The notes beneath the pieces were generated by a model. The model was not told the DNA's origin. It saw only the letters and a program-made list of their open reading frames with translations, and did no database searches. A program made the position numbers and the translations under genes. 64,000 nt of DNA from Candidatus Bacteroides pullicola (GTDB lineage: Bacteria > Bacteroidota > Bacteroidia > Bacteroidales > Bacteroidaceae): assembly GCA_019115825.1 (NCBI GenBank), contig DXCV01000029.1:20188-84187 (forward strand). Direction: 5' to 3'. Numbering within the stretch: position 1 is the stretch's first letter; each line of letters begins with the position of its first letter. Positions 19,481 through 30,059 of the stretch are shown here, piece by piece.

Positions 19481-21490
19481 TTAGTGTAACAGACTCTCCA
19501 TTAACTCACTCTCTTTCTGCTCCAAATCCTTCAGCGCTTGGAATATCTCACTGCTGGGTCTGAGCGGCGTGTAGCGATAGAACTCACGGGTAAACGGAAT
19601 CTCGTAGCCGATGCGGGTCTTCTCCTCGTCCACATGATAGTCCGGGGCGTATGGAGCCACATTCCTTGCCAAGTACGAACCGGGATTTTCCTTCCACGGA
19701 ATAATCTCGGAGTCGGCAAGGTCCGGGTCCCAAACGTAAGTGCGTTCACGCAAGTTGAACGGGTCTTCATAGACCTCTTCCGCCGTCTCGTCCTTGATGC
19801 CCAGGTATTGCCGAATCTTCTTCACCTGTGCCTTGGTCACCTTCAGTCCGGCCTTATACTTGATTTTCTGGAAGAAGTCGCGGTCAATCAGGCGTTGCCC
19901 GGGGTAATAGGCCCGATAGCCGTCTACGAACTGTTGCACAATCCTGCGGTCTGCCTCCGTCAACTTCGCGCTCTCATCCGGCATCTCTGGATTCTCGTAT
20001 ACCAAGCGCAAGGGGCGGTCGATAAACACCTTGCGATACTTGAAATCCTCGTTGTCTTTCACCCGGCTTTCCACCTGAATCTCCACGCCATCGGCCGTAG
20101 TGGCCTTATAGACAAAGTCGTTGAAGCCGTGATAGGCCTGCATGACGAGGTCGCGGCAGAAGTCCGAGATTTCCACACGCTTATTGCCGAGCGGCTTGCG
20201 ACGCTTCTCGTAGCATCGGCTGGCGTCGATAAGCTGCACCTTGCCCTGACGTTCCGCACGCTTGTTCTTGGTGACTATCCAAATATAGGTGGCAATGCCC
20301 GTGTTGTAAAACAGGTCCGTGGGCAGCTGCACAATGGCCTCCAGCCAGTCGTGGTCCAGCAAATAGCCACGGATGTTGCTTTCCCCGCTTCCCGCGTCCC
20401 CCTTGAAGAGCGACGAACCGTTCTGGATGATGGCCATGCGGCCTTCAGCTTTCAACTTGGCCACGCCGTTCAGCAAGAACAGCATCTGCCCGTCGCCGAT
20501 GGAAGGCAGTCCGGGTTCAAAACGGCCGGCACCGCCCATTCGGTATTCCTCTTCCACCTTCTGGCGCGACGGCTTCCACTCGATGCCAAACGGGGGATTG
20601 GAAATGATATAGTCGAAGGTGTAACCGGCAAACCGGTCATCCCCCAGCGTATCCCCCTGGCGCATGTTGTCGGCATTGCCTCCACGAATCAGCGTGTCTG
20701 CCTTGGCAATGGCAAAAGTCTGGTTGTTCAGCTCCTGGCCATAGCTTGTGATTTCCGCCTCCGGGTCAATCTGCTTGAACCGGTCGTGCAGACACGAAAG
20801 CATCTGGCTCGTCCCCATCGCCATGTCATAGTTGGCGACAACGATGCCTTCTTCCTCCAGCCGCACCTCATCGTCGCCAATGAGCAGCTCCGCCATGAGG
20901 TTGATGATGTCGCGGGCGGTAAAGTGTGCTCCGGCCTGTTCGTCATAACTCTCAGAGAACTTGCGGACCAGTTCCTCGAAGATGTAACCCATGTCGACGC
21001 TCGAAATCTTGTCGGCGCCGAGGTAGGCTTTCGCGGTGCAGAACTCCTTGATGACCAGGTAAAGCAATCCGTTATCGGCCAACTTGTCAATCTCCTTCTG
21101 GAAATCCATGCGGTGGATGATGTCGATGACGTTCTCCGAGAAGTGGTTCAGATACGACTCGAAGTTGTCCTTGATGTTGTCCGCGTCGGCCAACAGGGTC
21201 TCGAAGGTGAAGCGGCTCAGGTTGTAGAACTTCTGTCCGGCGGCACGTTCCAAGAATCCACGCGTCTCCTCGAATTTCTTCTCTTCCAACTCCTTATTTT
21301 TCTCCAACACCTTTTCGCGAGTGGGTGCCAGTGTGTCTTCAAACCGTTTGATGACACACATCGGGAGAATGACGTTGCCGTACTCGTGGGGCTTGTACAC
21401 GCCCACCAGCTTGTCAGCAATCGCCCAAATCAGGTTGGCTTTCTCTTGCACGTTGACCGTGGTCTGCTGTTGTCTGTCGTCTATGCTCAT
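19481..21490 (-). CDS. hsdM: Type I restriction N6-adenine methyltransferase subunit M
   Basis: 669 aa; ISNPPFGIEW motif IV, AMGTSQML, GAHFTARDIINLM. Confidence 0.95.
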   Translation of the reverse strand: MSIDDRQQQTTVNVQEKANLIWAIADKLVGVYKPHEYGNVILPMCVIKRFEDTLAPTREKVLEKNKELEEKKFEETRGFLERAAGQKFYNLSRFTFETLLADADNIKDNFESYLNHFSENVIDIIHRMDFQKEIDKLADNGLLYLVIKEFCTAKAYLGADKISSVDMGYIFEELVRKFSESYDEQAGAHFTARDIINLMAELLIGDDEVRLEEEGIVVANYDMAMGTSQMLSCLHDRFKQIDPEAEITSYGQELNNQTFAIAKADTLIRGGNADNMRQGDTLGDDRFAGYTFDYIISNPPFGIEWKPSRQKVEEEYRMGGAGRFEPGLPSIGDGQMLFLLNGVAKLKAEGRMAIIQNGSSLFKGDAGSGESNIRGYLLDHDWLEAIVQLPTDLFYNTGIATYIWIVTKNKRAERQGKVQLIDASRCYEKRRKPLGNKRVEISDFCRDLVMQAYHGFNDFVYKATTADGVEIQVESRVKDNEDFKYRKVFIDRPLRLVYENPEMPDESAKLTEADRRIVQQFVDGYRAYYPGQRLIDRDFFQKIKYKAGLKVTKAQVKKIRQYLGIKDETAEEVYEDPFNLRERTYVWDPDLADSEIIPWKENPGSYLARNVAPYAPDYHVDEEKTRIGYEIPFTREFYRYTPLRPSSEIFQALKDLEQKESELMESLLH

Positions 21491-21675
21491 AGCTATTATA
21501 CTATCTTATTTAAGTTGCAAATATACAAATATGCTGAGATTATCCACTGGTTTTAGGGCAGATAATGAAAAAACACTGATTTTTGTGATACCATGCAGAA
21601 AGATTGCACAGAAGTGTCGTAACTTTGCCCCACGAGAACAAGAAGATTATTGCTTAATACTTAAATTTTGTACGT

Positions 21676-23079
21676 ATGAAAGAATTGAAATGTCCGAAAT
21701 GTGGGAATGTATTCAAGGTGGATGAAGCTGATTATGCTTCCATCCTCAGCCAGGTGAAGAACGCAGAATTTGAAGCGGAAATAGCAAGCCGTCTCAAAGA
21801 AATGGAAGCACGCCATCAAGCTGAACAGGCTTTGAAATCCACAAAAGCCGAGCAGGAGTTCGCAAGCAAAATGAGCAAGAAAGACTTGGAGTTGAGTGCT
21901 AAGGATGCTGAAATAACTCGCCTTAAAACCGAGATGAACGCCATGCTGGCCAAACTGAATGGAGAAAAAGACCAGGAAATAAACCGCCTTAAAAATCAGT
22001 TGGAGAATATAGTCAGTCAGAAAAACTCTGAACGGCAACTTGCGCTTGCAGAAAAAGACAAGACTATCGCAACGCTGAATGCTACGATTGAACAAGAAGA
22101 ATCGAAGTTGAGAATTGCGGTCATGGAAGAACAGAAAAAGTCGGAGCAAGCCATCCAGGAACGTGAGCAGACAATTAATAAGCTCAAGTCTGATATGGAA
22201 TTGGAACGTTTCAAGGCACAGGCAGAGACGGAGGAATTGAACAAGCGGCATCTGTTGGAGCTTCAAACCAAGCAGGAGCAGATAGACTATTATAAGGACC
22301 TCAAAACCCGCATGAGCACAAAGATGATTGGGGAAACCCTAGAAATACATTGCAGCACGGAGTTCAACCGTATGCGTTCACTTTTCCCATACGCCTATTT
22401 TGAGAAAGATAATGACGCTTCCGAAGGTTCCAAAGGTGATTTTATATTCCGGGATTTCGGGCCAGATGGAACAGAATATGTCTCCATTATGTTTGAAATG
22501 AAGAATGAAGCGGACGAGACTGCTACTAAACACAAAAACGAGGATTTCTTTAAAAAACTAGATGCCGATCGTAAAGCTAAGAATTGTGAGTTTGCTGTTC
22601 TTGTTTCATTGTTAGAACCGGACAGTGAACTTTACAATGGGGGCATTGTAGACGTGTCTTATCGTTATGATAAAATGTACGTGATACGTCCGCAATTCTT
22701 TATGCCGCTTATCAGCTTATTAGTGCAGACATCTAAAAAGAGCCTGGAATACAAGCAGGAACTGGCCGTTGCCAGAAGCCAATCTGTAGACGTGACGAAC
22801 TTTGAGGACAAACTGATTGACTTTCAACAGCGCTTTGGAAATGACTACCGGTTGGCGAGTGAGAAGTTTAAAACTGCTGTTGATGAGATAGACAAGTCCA
22901 TTCAACATTTGCAAAAGATTAAAGACGCATTGTTGGGTAGTGAGAATCGTTTGCGTTTGGCCAATGATAAGTTGGAAGGGCTTACTATCAGAAAACTTAC
23001 ACGTAATAATCCGACCATGAAAGCTAAATTTGAAGAAGCGCGTAAAAAGAAGAGTGGCCCATCCGCAGAAGAATTATAA
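21676..23079 (+). CDS. DUF2130 family protein (zinc-ribbon plus coiled coil)
   Basis: [20 protein letters not shown]; coiled coil; C-terminal [23 protein letters not shown]...[10 protein letters not shown]. Confidence 0.85.
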   Translation: MKELKCPKCGNVFKVDEADYASILSQVKNAEFEAEIASRLKEMEARHQAEQALKSTKAEQEFASKMSKKDLELSAKDAEITRLKTEMNAMLAKLNGEKDQEINRLKNQLENIVSQKNSERQLALAEKDKTIATLNATIEQEESKLRIAVMEEQKKSEQAIQEREQTINKLKSDMELERFKAQAETEELNKRHLLELQTKQEQIDYYKDLKTRMSTKMIGETLEIHCSTEFNRMRSLFPYAYFEKDNDASEGSKGDFIFRDFGPDGTEYVSIMFEMKNEADETATKHKNEDFFKKLDADRKAKNCEFAVLVSLLEPDSELYNGGIVDVSYRYDKMYVIRPQFFMPLISLLVQTSKKSLEYKQELAVARSQSVDVTNFEDKLIDFQQRFGNDYRLASEKFKTAVDEIDKSIQHLQKIKDALLGSENRLRLANDKLEGLTIRKLTRNNPTMKAKFEEARKKKSGPSAEEL

Positions 23080-23217
23080 TTCATACCTAACTCTTATACG
23101 CTTTCTTTTCGATTGCTTCCGAACCGTCAAAACTCTCTTTCAGGTCTCTTTCCGAAAGAGACTTGAAAGAGACTTGAAAGAGACTTGAAAGAGACTTGAA
23201 AGAGACTTGAAAGAGAG
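23075..23217 (-). repeat. Dispersed repeat copy A (11-bp tandem repeats plus hairpin plus conserved flank)
   Basis: Five perfect GAAAGAGACTT copies at 23154-23208, hairpin GTCTCTTTC-C-GAAAGAGAC, and a flank ~82% identical to the 55.1 kb copy. Confidence 0.85.
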
Positions 23218-23375
23218 AAGAGGGTGTATCAAAATATAGACATGGCACACAGATGACACGGATTAAACAGATGATCACAGATTTATTTTGCTCGTAATCA
23301 GTTATATATAATCTGTGGTCATCTGCCCTATCTGAGTCATCTGTGTGCCATTCCTTATTTTGACACACCCTCTTC
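23217..23375. repeat. MITE-like long inverted repeat
   Basis: Arms GAAGAGGGTGTATCAAAATA...ATGGCACACAGATGAC...CACAGATT and its near-perfect reverse complement, ~70 nt each. Confidence 0.85.
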
Positions 23376-23391
23376 TTACAATTATCCGCGC

Positions 23392-24885
23392 TTAGTATGA
23401 CCGCGCGAAGATAACCCGGCAGGGCGAGGGTTTACCCGTCACCATGCATTTGCCCGGCTCTTTGTCGCCCGGCAGGTAGGTGTCGAAGGGGATGCAACGG
23501 ATGGTAGCCTTGGTTTCCTCCTTGATGCGCTCCTCGGTCTCAGTTGTGCCGTCCCAATGGGCCAGAATGAAACCGCCTTCTTCGATTTTTTCCTTGAACT
23601 CGTCGTAAGTATCCACGCTCGTGATGCGGGCATTGCGGTAGTTCAAAGCTTTCTGATAGATATTGTTTTGGATGTCCTCCAAGAGGTCTTTGACATATTG
23701 CTCTATGCCGTCGCAAGTGCGGGTCTCTTTCTCCAGCGTGTCGCGGCGCATCACCTCGATGGTGTTGTTCTCCAGGTCGCGACCACCCATAACGAGGCGT
23801 ACGGGGACGCCCTTCACTTCGTAGTCGGCAAACTTGAAGCCGGGACGCTTGTTATCGGCATTGTCATACTTCACGCTGATGCCCAGATCCTTGAGGCGAG
23901 CCACGATACCGGCCACCTTCTCATCAATCTGATGCAACTGCTCCTGGCTTTTGTAGATGGGCACGATGACTACCTGTATCGGTGCCAGGTGGGGCGGAAG
24001 AACGAGGCCGTTGTCATCGGAGTGGGTCATAATGAGTGCGCCCATCAGACGGGTGGATACGCCCCAAGATGTAGCCCAGACGTACTCCAACTGGTTGTCC
24101 TTGTTGACGAACTGCACGTTGAAGGCCTTGGCGAAGTTCTGCCCGAGGAAGTGCGACGTACCGCTCTGCAATGCCTTGCCATCCTGCATCATGGCTTCGA
24201 TGGTGTAGGTATTCAACGCGCCGGCAAAGCGTTCATTGGCCGACTTGACGCCCTTGATGACGGGCACAGCCATATATTTCTCGGCAAAGTCTGCATAGAC
24301 GTTCAGCATCTTCACGGCTTCGGCTTCGGCCTCCTCCTTAGTGGCATGGGCAGTGTGCCCCTCCTGCCAGAGGAATTCGGCAGTGCGCAGGAAGAGGCGT
24401 GTACGCATCTCCCAGCGGAAGACGTTGGCCCATTGGTTCACCAGGATGGGCAGGTCGCGATAGGAGTTAATCCAGTTCTTGTACGTATTCCAAATGATGG
24501 TCTCCGAGGTGGGACGGATAATCAGTTCCTCTTCCAACTTGGCCGCCGGGTCAACGACGACTCCCCCGCCATTGGGGTCGTTTTTCAGCCGGTAGTGGGT
24601 CACCACGGCACACTCTTTGGCAAATCCCTCTACATGCTCTGCCTCACGGCTCAGGAAAGACTTCGGGATGAGCAGGGGGAAGTAAGCATTGACGTGCCCC
24701 GTCTCCTTGAACATATCATCCAACTGACGCTGCATTTTCTCCCAGATGGCATATCCGTAAGGTTTGATGACCATGCATCCACGCACGGCGGATTGCTCGG
24801 CCAGGTCGGATTTCACCACCAGTTCATTGTACCATTGCGAGTAGTTCTCGCTCCGTTTGGTAAGGTCTTTTAATTCTACTGCCAT
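23392..24885 (-). CDS. proS: Prolyl-tRNA synthetase
   Basis: 497 aa; class II motifs [17 protein letters not shown] and [24 protein letters not shown]. Confidence 0.97.
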   Translation of the reverse strand: MAVELKDLTKRSENYSQWYNELVVKSDLAEQSAVRGCMVIKPYGYAIWEKMQRQLDDMFKETGHVNAYFPLLIPKSFLSREAEHVEGFAKECAVVTHYRLKNDPNGGGVVVDPAAKLEEELIIRPTSETIIWNTYKNWINSYRDLPILVNQWANVFRWEMRTRLFLRTAEFLWQEGHTAHATKEEAEAEAVKMLNVYADFAEKYMAVPVIKGVKSANERFAGALNTYTIEAMMQDGKALQSGTSHFLGQNFAKAFNVQFVNKDNQLEYVWATSWGVSTRLMGALIMTHSDDNGLVLPPHLAPIQVVIVPIYKSQEQLHQIDEKVAGIVARLKDLGISVKYDNADNKRPGFKFADYEVKGVPVRLVMGGRDLENNTIEVMRRDTLEKETRTCDGIEQYVKDLLEDIQNNIYQKALNYRNARITSVDTYDEFKEKIEEGGFILAHWDGTTETEERIKEETKATIRCIPFDTYLPGDKEPGKCMVTGKPSPCRVIFARSY

Positions 24886-25108
24886 ATTTTATTCAATAAT
24901 AAGTTCAAAATCGAGCGTGCAAAGGTACTACTTTTTGGCGAACCCGTCTCCCTTTTTCGCACAAAAGAATCCCGTAGCGCACTTTTTTTGAAGGCAAAAT
25001 GAAAAACTTACCAACAGAAATTGCTATCTTTGCGCGCTGAATGAGAACTCACGATGCGGCCGGAAGGTTGCAGAGGACAAATATTCAATTAAATACAACT
25101 AATAGTTC

Positions 25109-26296
25109 ATGGGTTTATTACAAGACAAATTTGCAAAATACGATGTGCCACAACAATTTATGGCCAAAGGCGTATATCCTTATTTCCGCACGATAGACAG
25201 CCATCAGGACACGGAAGTCATGATGGACGGACGGAAAGTCCTGATGTTCGGCTCGAACGCCTACATGGGGCTGACGTATGACAAGCGAATCATCGAAGCA
25301 GCCAAGGCGGCTACGGACAAATATGGGACGGGATGTGCCGGATCCCGCCTGCTGAACGGCACGCTGGACATCCACGTCGAGCTGGAAAAGGAACTGGCCG
25401 AGTTTGTCGGCAAGGACGAGGCTCTATGCTTCTCCACGGGCTTCACCGTGAACGAAGGCGTCATCCCCCAGTTGGTGGGACGCGGCGACTACATCATTTG
25501 CGATGACCGCGACCACGCCTCCATCGTGGACGGACGTCGTCTGTCTTTTGCCACCCAACTGAAATACAAGCACAACGATATGGAGGCTCTGGAGAAAGAA
25601 CTCCAGCGTTGCGAGCCGGATGCTGTGAAACTCATCGTGGTAGACAGCGTTTTCTCTATGGAAGGCGACTTGGCCAACCTGCCGGAAATCGTCCGCCTGA
25701 AAAAGAAATATAACGCAAGCATCTACGTGGACGAAGCCCACGGCATTGGTGTCTTCGGACGCGAAGGACGCGGCGTGTGCGACCACTTCGGCGTGACCGA
25801 CGATGTAGACCTCATTATGGGCACCTTCAGCAAGTCACTGGCCAGCATCGGCGGTTTCGTGGCCGGCGACAAAGAAGTTATCAATTGGCTGCGCCACAAC
25901 GCCCGCTCCTACATCTTCCAGGCCAGCAACACCCCTGCAGCCACTGCGGCCGCCCGCGAGGCCATCCGCATCATCCGCACGGAGCCGGAACGCATCAAGC
26001 ACCTGTGGGACGTGACCAACTACGCTTTGAAGCGCTTCCGCGAGGCGGGCTTTGAAATTGGCGAGACCCAGTCGCCCATTATCCCCCTTTATGTGCGCGA
26101 CACGGACAAGACATTCACCGTTACCAAGCTGGCCTTTGACGAAGGCATCTTTATTAATCCCGTCATACCACCCGCCTGCGCCCCGCAGGACACTCTGGTG
26201 CGCGTAGCTCTGATGGCCACCCACACCAAAGAGCAGGTGGACTATGCCGTGGAGAAACTGACCAAATGCTTTAAACAACTTGGAATTATACAATAA
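25109..26296 (+). CDS. spt: Serine palmitoyltransferase (alpha-oxoamine synthase family)
   Basis: 395 aa; YVDEAHGIGVFG, GTFSKSLASIGGFVAG; close to Bacteroides SPT. Confidence 0.88.
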   Translation: MGLLQDKFAKYDVPQQFMAKGVYPYFRTIDSHQDTEVMMDGRKVLMFGSNAYMGLTYDKRIIEAAKAATDKYGTGCAGSRLLNGTLDIHVELEKELAEFVGKDEALCFSTGFTVNEGVIPQLVGRGDYIICDDRDHASIVDGRRLSFATQLKYKHNDMEALEKELQRCEPDAVKLIVVDSVFSMEGDLANLPEIVRLKKKYNASIYVDEAHGIGVFGREGRGVCDHFGVTDDVDLIMGTFSKSLASIGGFVAGDKEVINWLRHNARSYIFQASNTPAATAAAREAIRIIRTEPERIKHLWDVTNYALKRFREAGFEIGETQSPIIPLYVRDTDKTFTVTKLAFDEGIFINPVIPPACAPQDTLVRVALMATHTKEQVDYAVEKLTKCFKQLGIIQ

Positions 26297-26347
26297 TAGA
26301 ATATCTGACCGAATTGGAATAAATAAGGGTTAAACAATTAGTTACTT

Positions 26348-26382
26348 CCCTGCTCCGACGTGAGTCGCGGCAGGGATTTTTT
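26348..26382 (+). terminator. Intrinsic terminator of spt
   Basis: CCCTGC...GCAGGG followed by ATTTTTT. Confidence 0.8.
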
Positions 26383-26424
26383 ATATACTATCAAAGGTGG
26401 CACCTTTGCCTCACTAGGAAATTA

Positions 26425-26495
26425 TTTAGGCGCGGATTACGCGAATTTCACGAATCATTAAAAATCCGCGTCCATCTGCGTAATCAGCGCCTAAA
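26425..26495. repeat. Short MITE-like inverted repeat
   Basis: TTTAGGCGCGGATTACGC / GCGTAATCAGCGCCTAAA, 17 of 18 paired. Confidence 0.75.
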
Positions 26496-26521
26496 ATCAC
26501 TTGAGCACCTACTTACTGCAA

Positions 26522-27013
26522 TCAGAAATAGAATCCGAAGCCCAATTTCAGTCCAAATTTAGAGCGGTCGTTATTAACATTCCAATATACCGCAGGCTCC
26601 AGGGTTACGGTCCTTGAAAGGAAGAAAGCATAGCCGGCTTCCATACCGAATGAGAACTTGGTTTCATCCGCTTCGCCCCAATCCCAACGATCCACGTTGA
26701 CATTGGCTCCCAAGAAAATGCCGACCTTGCTAAAGTAGTAACGACCACCGACACCCAAGGAATAGATATCGGTATCCGCATCTCCTTCGTTCAAAGCCAA
26801 TCCGCCACGTATCAACAAGGCCAGATTGTCCATCACAAAAGCACCTCCATGGACATCCAATCCAAACGAGGCCTTATCCACTCCCGTATCGTATGACAAG
26901 CCAAAACCGCTAACCGAAGGATTGATGACCCATTTCCCTTTTTCAAATTGCGCATGGGCAGACACGACACTTGCCAGCAGGCAAAACAATAGTACAAACT
27001 TTTTCATTATCAA
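26522..27013 (-). CDS. Outer-membrane beta-barrel protein
   Basis: Signal peptide MKKFVLLFCLLASVVSAHA; alternating beta pattern ending LGFGFYF. Confidence 0.8.
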   Translation of the reverse strand: MIMKKFVLLFCLLASVVSAHAQFEKGKWVINPSVSGFGLSYDTGVDKASFGLDVHGGAFVMDNLALLIRGGLALNEGDADTDIYSLGVGGRYYFSKVGIFLGANVNVDRWDWGEADETKFSFGMEAGYAFFLSRTVTLEPAVYWNVNNDRSKFGLKLGFGFYF

Positions 27014-27052
27014 CGTATTTAGTTAAACATATTTGCCATGAATAATTATTTC

Positions 27053-28471
27053 CTACTTTTTCTTTGAATACCAAACGCCAAACCATACAGCAGCCACCAG
27101 CAATGCCACAAGAGCAATATAAGGCGACCATCCGGCGGAGAGACCCAAGCCTTCCGGTGCTACACAGATATAGGTGGTGCAAACGGCGGTCATAAACAAA
27201 GCAGGAATAAAGGTTATATAATAGGTAAGTCCTTTTCTGGTGCGCACCAGATAAACCGTCACAGCCCACAGGGTGAAAACGGACAAAGTCTGGTTGGACC
27301 AAGCGAAATAACGCCAAATCATGTCAAACCCCTGGGCATCGCGCAGGCTATACAGCAACAAGCCGATAGCAGCCAAAAACATAGGCACACAGATATACAG
27401 ACGGCGACGGATGGACTTCTGCTCCAACCCCAAGAAATCGGCCACGATGAGACGCGCCGAACGGAAAGCCGTGTCACCGCTGGTGATAGGCGCGGCAATG
27501 ACGCCCAACACAGCCAGCACGCCACCTACCGTGCCCAGCCAATCCTTGGTGACGGCATCGACGATAACCGCCGCATTGGTCTCTTCCATCCCATTCTCAT
27601 GGAAGAAATAGGTAGCAGCGGCTGCCCAAATGAGCGCCACGATGCCTTCGGTAATCATTGCTCCATAGAAGACAGGGCGTCCATAACGTTCGCTCTTCAT
27701 ACAGCGAGCCATCAGAGGACTCTGCGTGGCATGGAAGCCGCTGATGGCTCCACAAGCTATGCTGACGAACATGATGGGAAATATCGGAAGGTTAGCCGCG
27801 TCGGGATGGGTATTCTGCAAGCCATCCCACAGCTCCGGAAGAGCCGGATGGTTGACATAGAGCATCACCAGGATGCCCACCGCCATAAACAGGAGCGCGA
27901 AGGCGAAAATGGGATAAATCTTGCCGATAATCTTATCGATGGGCAACATGGTCGCAAACACATAATATAAGAATACGACCACAATCCAAAATGTGGTATC
28001 CAAGGCCTCCGGCGTCAGATTGGCCAGCAAACCGGCAGGACCTGCCACGAAAACGGAACCCACCAACACCATCAGAATCACCGTAAAGACACGCATCACC
28101 TGCTTGGTAGTGGTACCCAGATAACGCCCGATAAGCTCGGGAAGGCTCTCCCCGTCGTGCCTCATGGAAAGCATACCGGACAGATAGTCGTGTACGGCTC
28201 CCGCAAAGATGCTTCCCAACACGATCCAAAGGTAAGAGGCTGTACCGAACTTGGCACCCATGATGGCACCAAAGATAGGTCCCAATCCGGCGATATTAAG
28301 GAACTGGATCATAAATATCTTCCAAGTGGACATCGGGATATAATCCACGCCATCCGTCTTGGTCAAAGCCGGTGTTTTGCGGTTATCAGGACCGAAGACA
28401 CGCTCCACCACCCGTCCGTAAAGGAAATAGCCGGCAATAAGCGCCAGCAAACAAAGCGTAAATGTTATCAT
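27053..28471 (-). CDS. cstA: Carbon starvation protein CstA-like peptide/pyruvate transporter
   Basis: 472 aa polytopic; GPIFGAIMGAKFGTASYLWIVLGSIFAGAVHDYLSGMLSMRHDGES. Confidence 0.93.
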   Translation of the reverse strand: MITFTLCLLALIAGYFLYGRVVERVFGPDNRKTPALTKTDGVDYIPMSTWKIFMIQFLNIAGLGPIFGAIMGAKFGTASYLWIVLGSIFAGAVHDYLSGMLSMRHDGESLPELIGRYLGTTTKQVMRVFTVILMVLVGSVFVAGPAGLLANLTPEALDTTFWIVVVFLYYVFATMLPIDKIIGKIYPIFAFALLFMAVGILVMLYVNHPALPELWDGLQNTHPDAANLPIFPIMFVSIACGAISGFHATQSPLMARCMKSERYGRPVFYGAMITEGIVALIWAAAATYFFHENGMEETNAAVIVDAVTKDWLGTVGGVLAVLGVIAAPITSGDTAFRSARLIVADFLGLEQKSIRRRLYICVPMFLAAIGLLLYSLRDAQGFDMIWRYFAWSNQTLSVFTLWAVTVYLVRTRKGLTYYITFIPALFMTAVCTTYICVAPEGLGLSAGWSPYIALVALLVAAVWFGVWYSKKK

Positions 28472-28565
28472 CGTTTTTTAAGATTTTGTTAATGCGTGCA
28501 AATGTAGCAGTTTCCGCGTTATTTGCATAAAATTATCAAGTGTTTTACGTATCTTCGCCGCAAAA

Positions 28566-30059
28566 TTGATAATTATGAAGAATAATCATGGCATAATTCA
28601 ACGAATGCTTCTCTTTTTGTGTCTTTTGTCTGCGTGGCCGTTATCTGCTTCCGCCCAACCCAAACACGAAGTGCGCGCAGCATGGATTACTACCGCATAC
28701 GGACTGGACTGGCCGCATACCCGCGCCACATCTGCCGCCAGCCAAAAACGCCAAAAGGCAGAACTCATCAAGATGCTGGACAAACTGCAAGCCGCCCATT
28801 TCAATACCATCCTCTTCCAGGCACGTACCAGGGGGGATGTGCTCTACCGTTCGGACATCGAACCGATGAATGCCGTATTGACAGGAAAGACCGATGGAGA
28901 CCCCGGCTATGACCCCTTGGCTTTCGCTGTGGAAGAATGCCACAAAAGGGGAATGGAATGCCATGCTTGGATGGTCACCCTCCCGTTGGGAAACCGCAAG
29001 CACGTACAATCCTTGGGGAAACAATCGGTCACGAAACGGCATCCCGATATCTGCCTCACCTACCGGAGGCATTATTACCTCAACGCCGGGCATCCGGAAA
29101 CCAAAGAATACCTGATGAGCCTGGTGCGCGAGGTGGTGCAACGCTACGATGTGGATGGTGTGCATTTCGACTTTCTCCGTTATCCCGACAAAGCCCGCCG
29201 ATTCCCCGATGCCTATGACTACCGGAAGAGAGGCAATGGACGAAGCCTCGCCCAATGGCGACGCGACAACCTGACGGAAATCTTGCGTTATATATATAAA
29301 GAGGTGAAAGAGATAAAACCTTGGGTAAAGGTGAGCACCTGCCCTGTGGGTAAATATCGCGATACCAGCCGCTATTCTTCCCGAGGATGGAATGCGTTCA
29401 ACGCGGTTTATCAGGATGTGCAAGGCTGGCTGGGCGAAGGTATCCAAGACCAGATATACCCCATGATGTATTTCAAGGGCAACCATTTCTACCCGTTTGC
29501 CCTCGACTGGAAAGAGCAAAGCAATGGACGCCAAGTGATACCGGGTTTAGGCATCTACTTCTTGCATCCCAGTGAAGGGAACTGGTCGCTGGACGAAATT
29601 GAACGGCAAATGAATTTTATCCGCGCCGAAGAAATGGCCGGAGAAGCCCATTATCGTGCAGCCTTTCTCATGGAGCAAGACACACAAGGCTTGTATGACT
29701 TATTGGTGGATCAATACTACACCTATCCAGCCCTGCAACCTGCCATGCCTTGGTTGGACGCCCAAAAGCCTACAGCACCTGCCGGGCTTCATATCGAACA
29801 CCGGAAAGACGGCAATGTCCAGTTGTCTTGGGAGGAATCAAAGGATAATGACCCGGCCAATGCACCGATGTATGTCATATACGCCTCGGATACCTACCCG
29901 GTAGACATCACCCGCCCTGAACACATCGTGGCGCAAAGCGTACGGGGTACGACCTATACCTATACCCCCCTGCTTCCTTGGGAAAGCCAAAAACATTTTG
30001 CCGTCACGGCCATTGACCGTTATGGCAACGAAAGTGTCCCGTGTCAGGAAAAACCTTGA
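28566..30059 (+). CDS. Glycoside hydrolase-like protein (GHL10/DUF187 family)
   Basis: Signal peptide; HEVRAAWITTAYGLDWPHTRA; YDVDGVHFDFLRYP; C-terminal Fn3-like domain. Confidence 0.88.
   Translation: MIIMKNNHGIIQRMLLFLCLLSAWPLSASAQPKHEVRAAWITTAYGLDWPHTRATSAASQKRQKAELIKMLDKLQAAHFNTILFQARTRGDVLYRSDIEPMNAVLTGKTDGDPGYDPLAFAVEECHKRGMECHAWMVTLPLGNRKHVQSLGKQSVTKRHPDICLTYRRHYYLNAGHPETKEYLMSLVREVVQRYDVDGVHFDFLRYPDKARRFPDAYDYRKRGNGRSLAQWRRDNLTEILRYIYKEVKEIKPWVKVSTCPVGKYRDTSRYSSRGWNAFNAVYQDVQGWLGEGIQDQIYPMMYFKGNHFYPFALDWKEQSNGRQVIPGLGIYFLHPSEGNWSLDEIERQMNFIRAEEMAGEAHYRAAFLMEQDTQGLYDLLVDQYYTYPALQPAMPWLDAQKPTAPAGLHIEHRKDGNVQLSWEESKDNDPANAPMYVIYASDTYPVDITRPEHIVAQSVRGTTYTYTPLLPWESQKHFAVTAIDRYGNESVPCQEKP

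Noticed and set aside
19538-21556. 672-aa ORF antisense to hsdM
   Set aside because: Mirror ORF of a clear methyltransferase gene
23087-23368. 93-aa ORF between DUF2130 and proS
   Set aside because: Composed of the 11-bp repeats (SLFQVSFKSL periodicity) and the MITE-like inverted repeat
12455-23375. Integrative element with att duplication of the tRNA-Ala 3' end
   Set aside because: I found no second copy of GAGTCCGCTATGCTCCA at the distal end and no integrase gene
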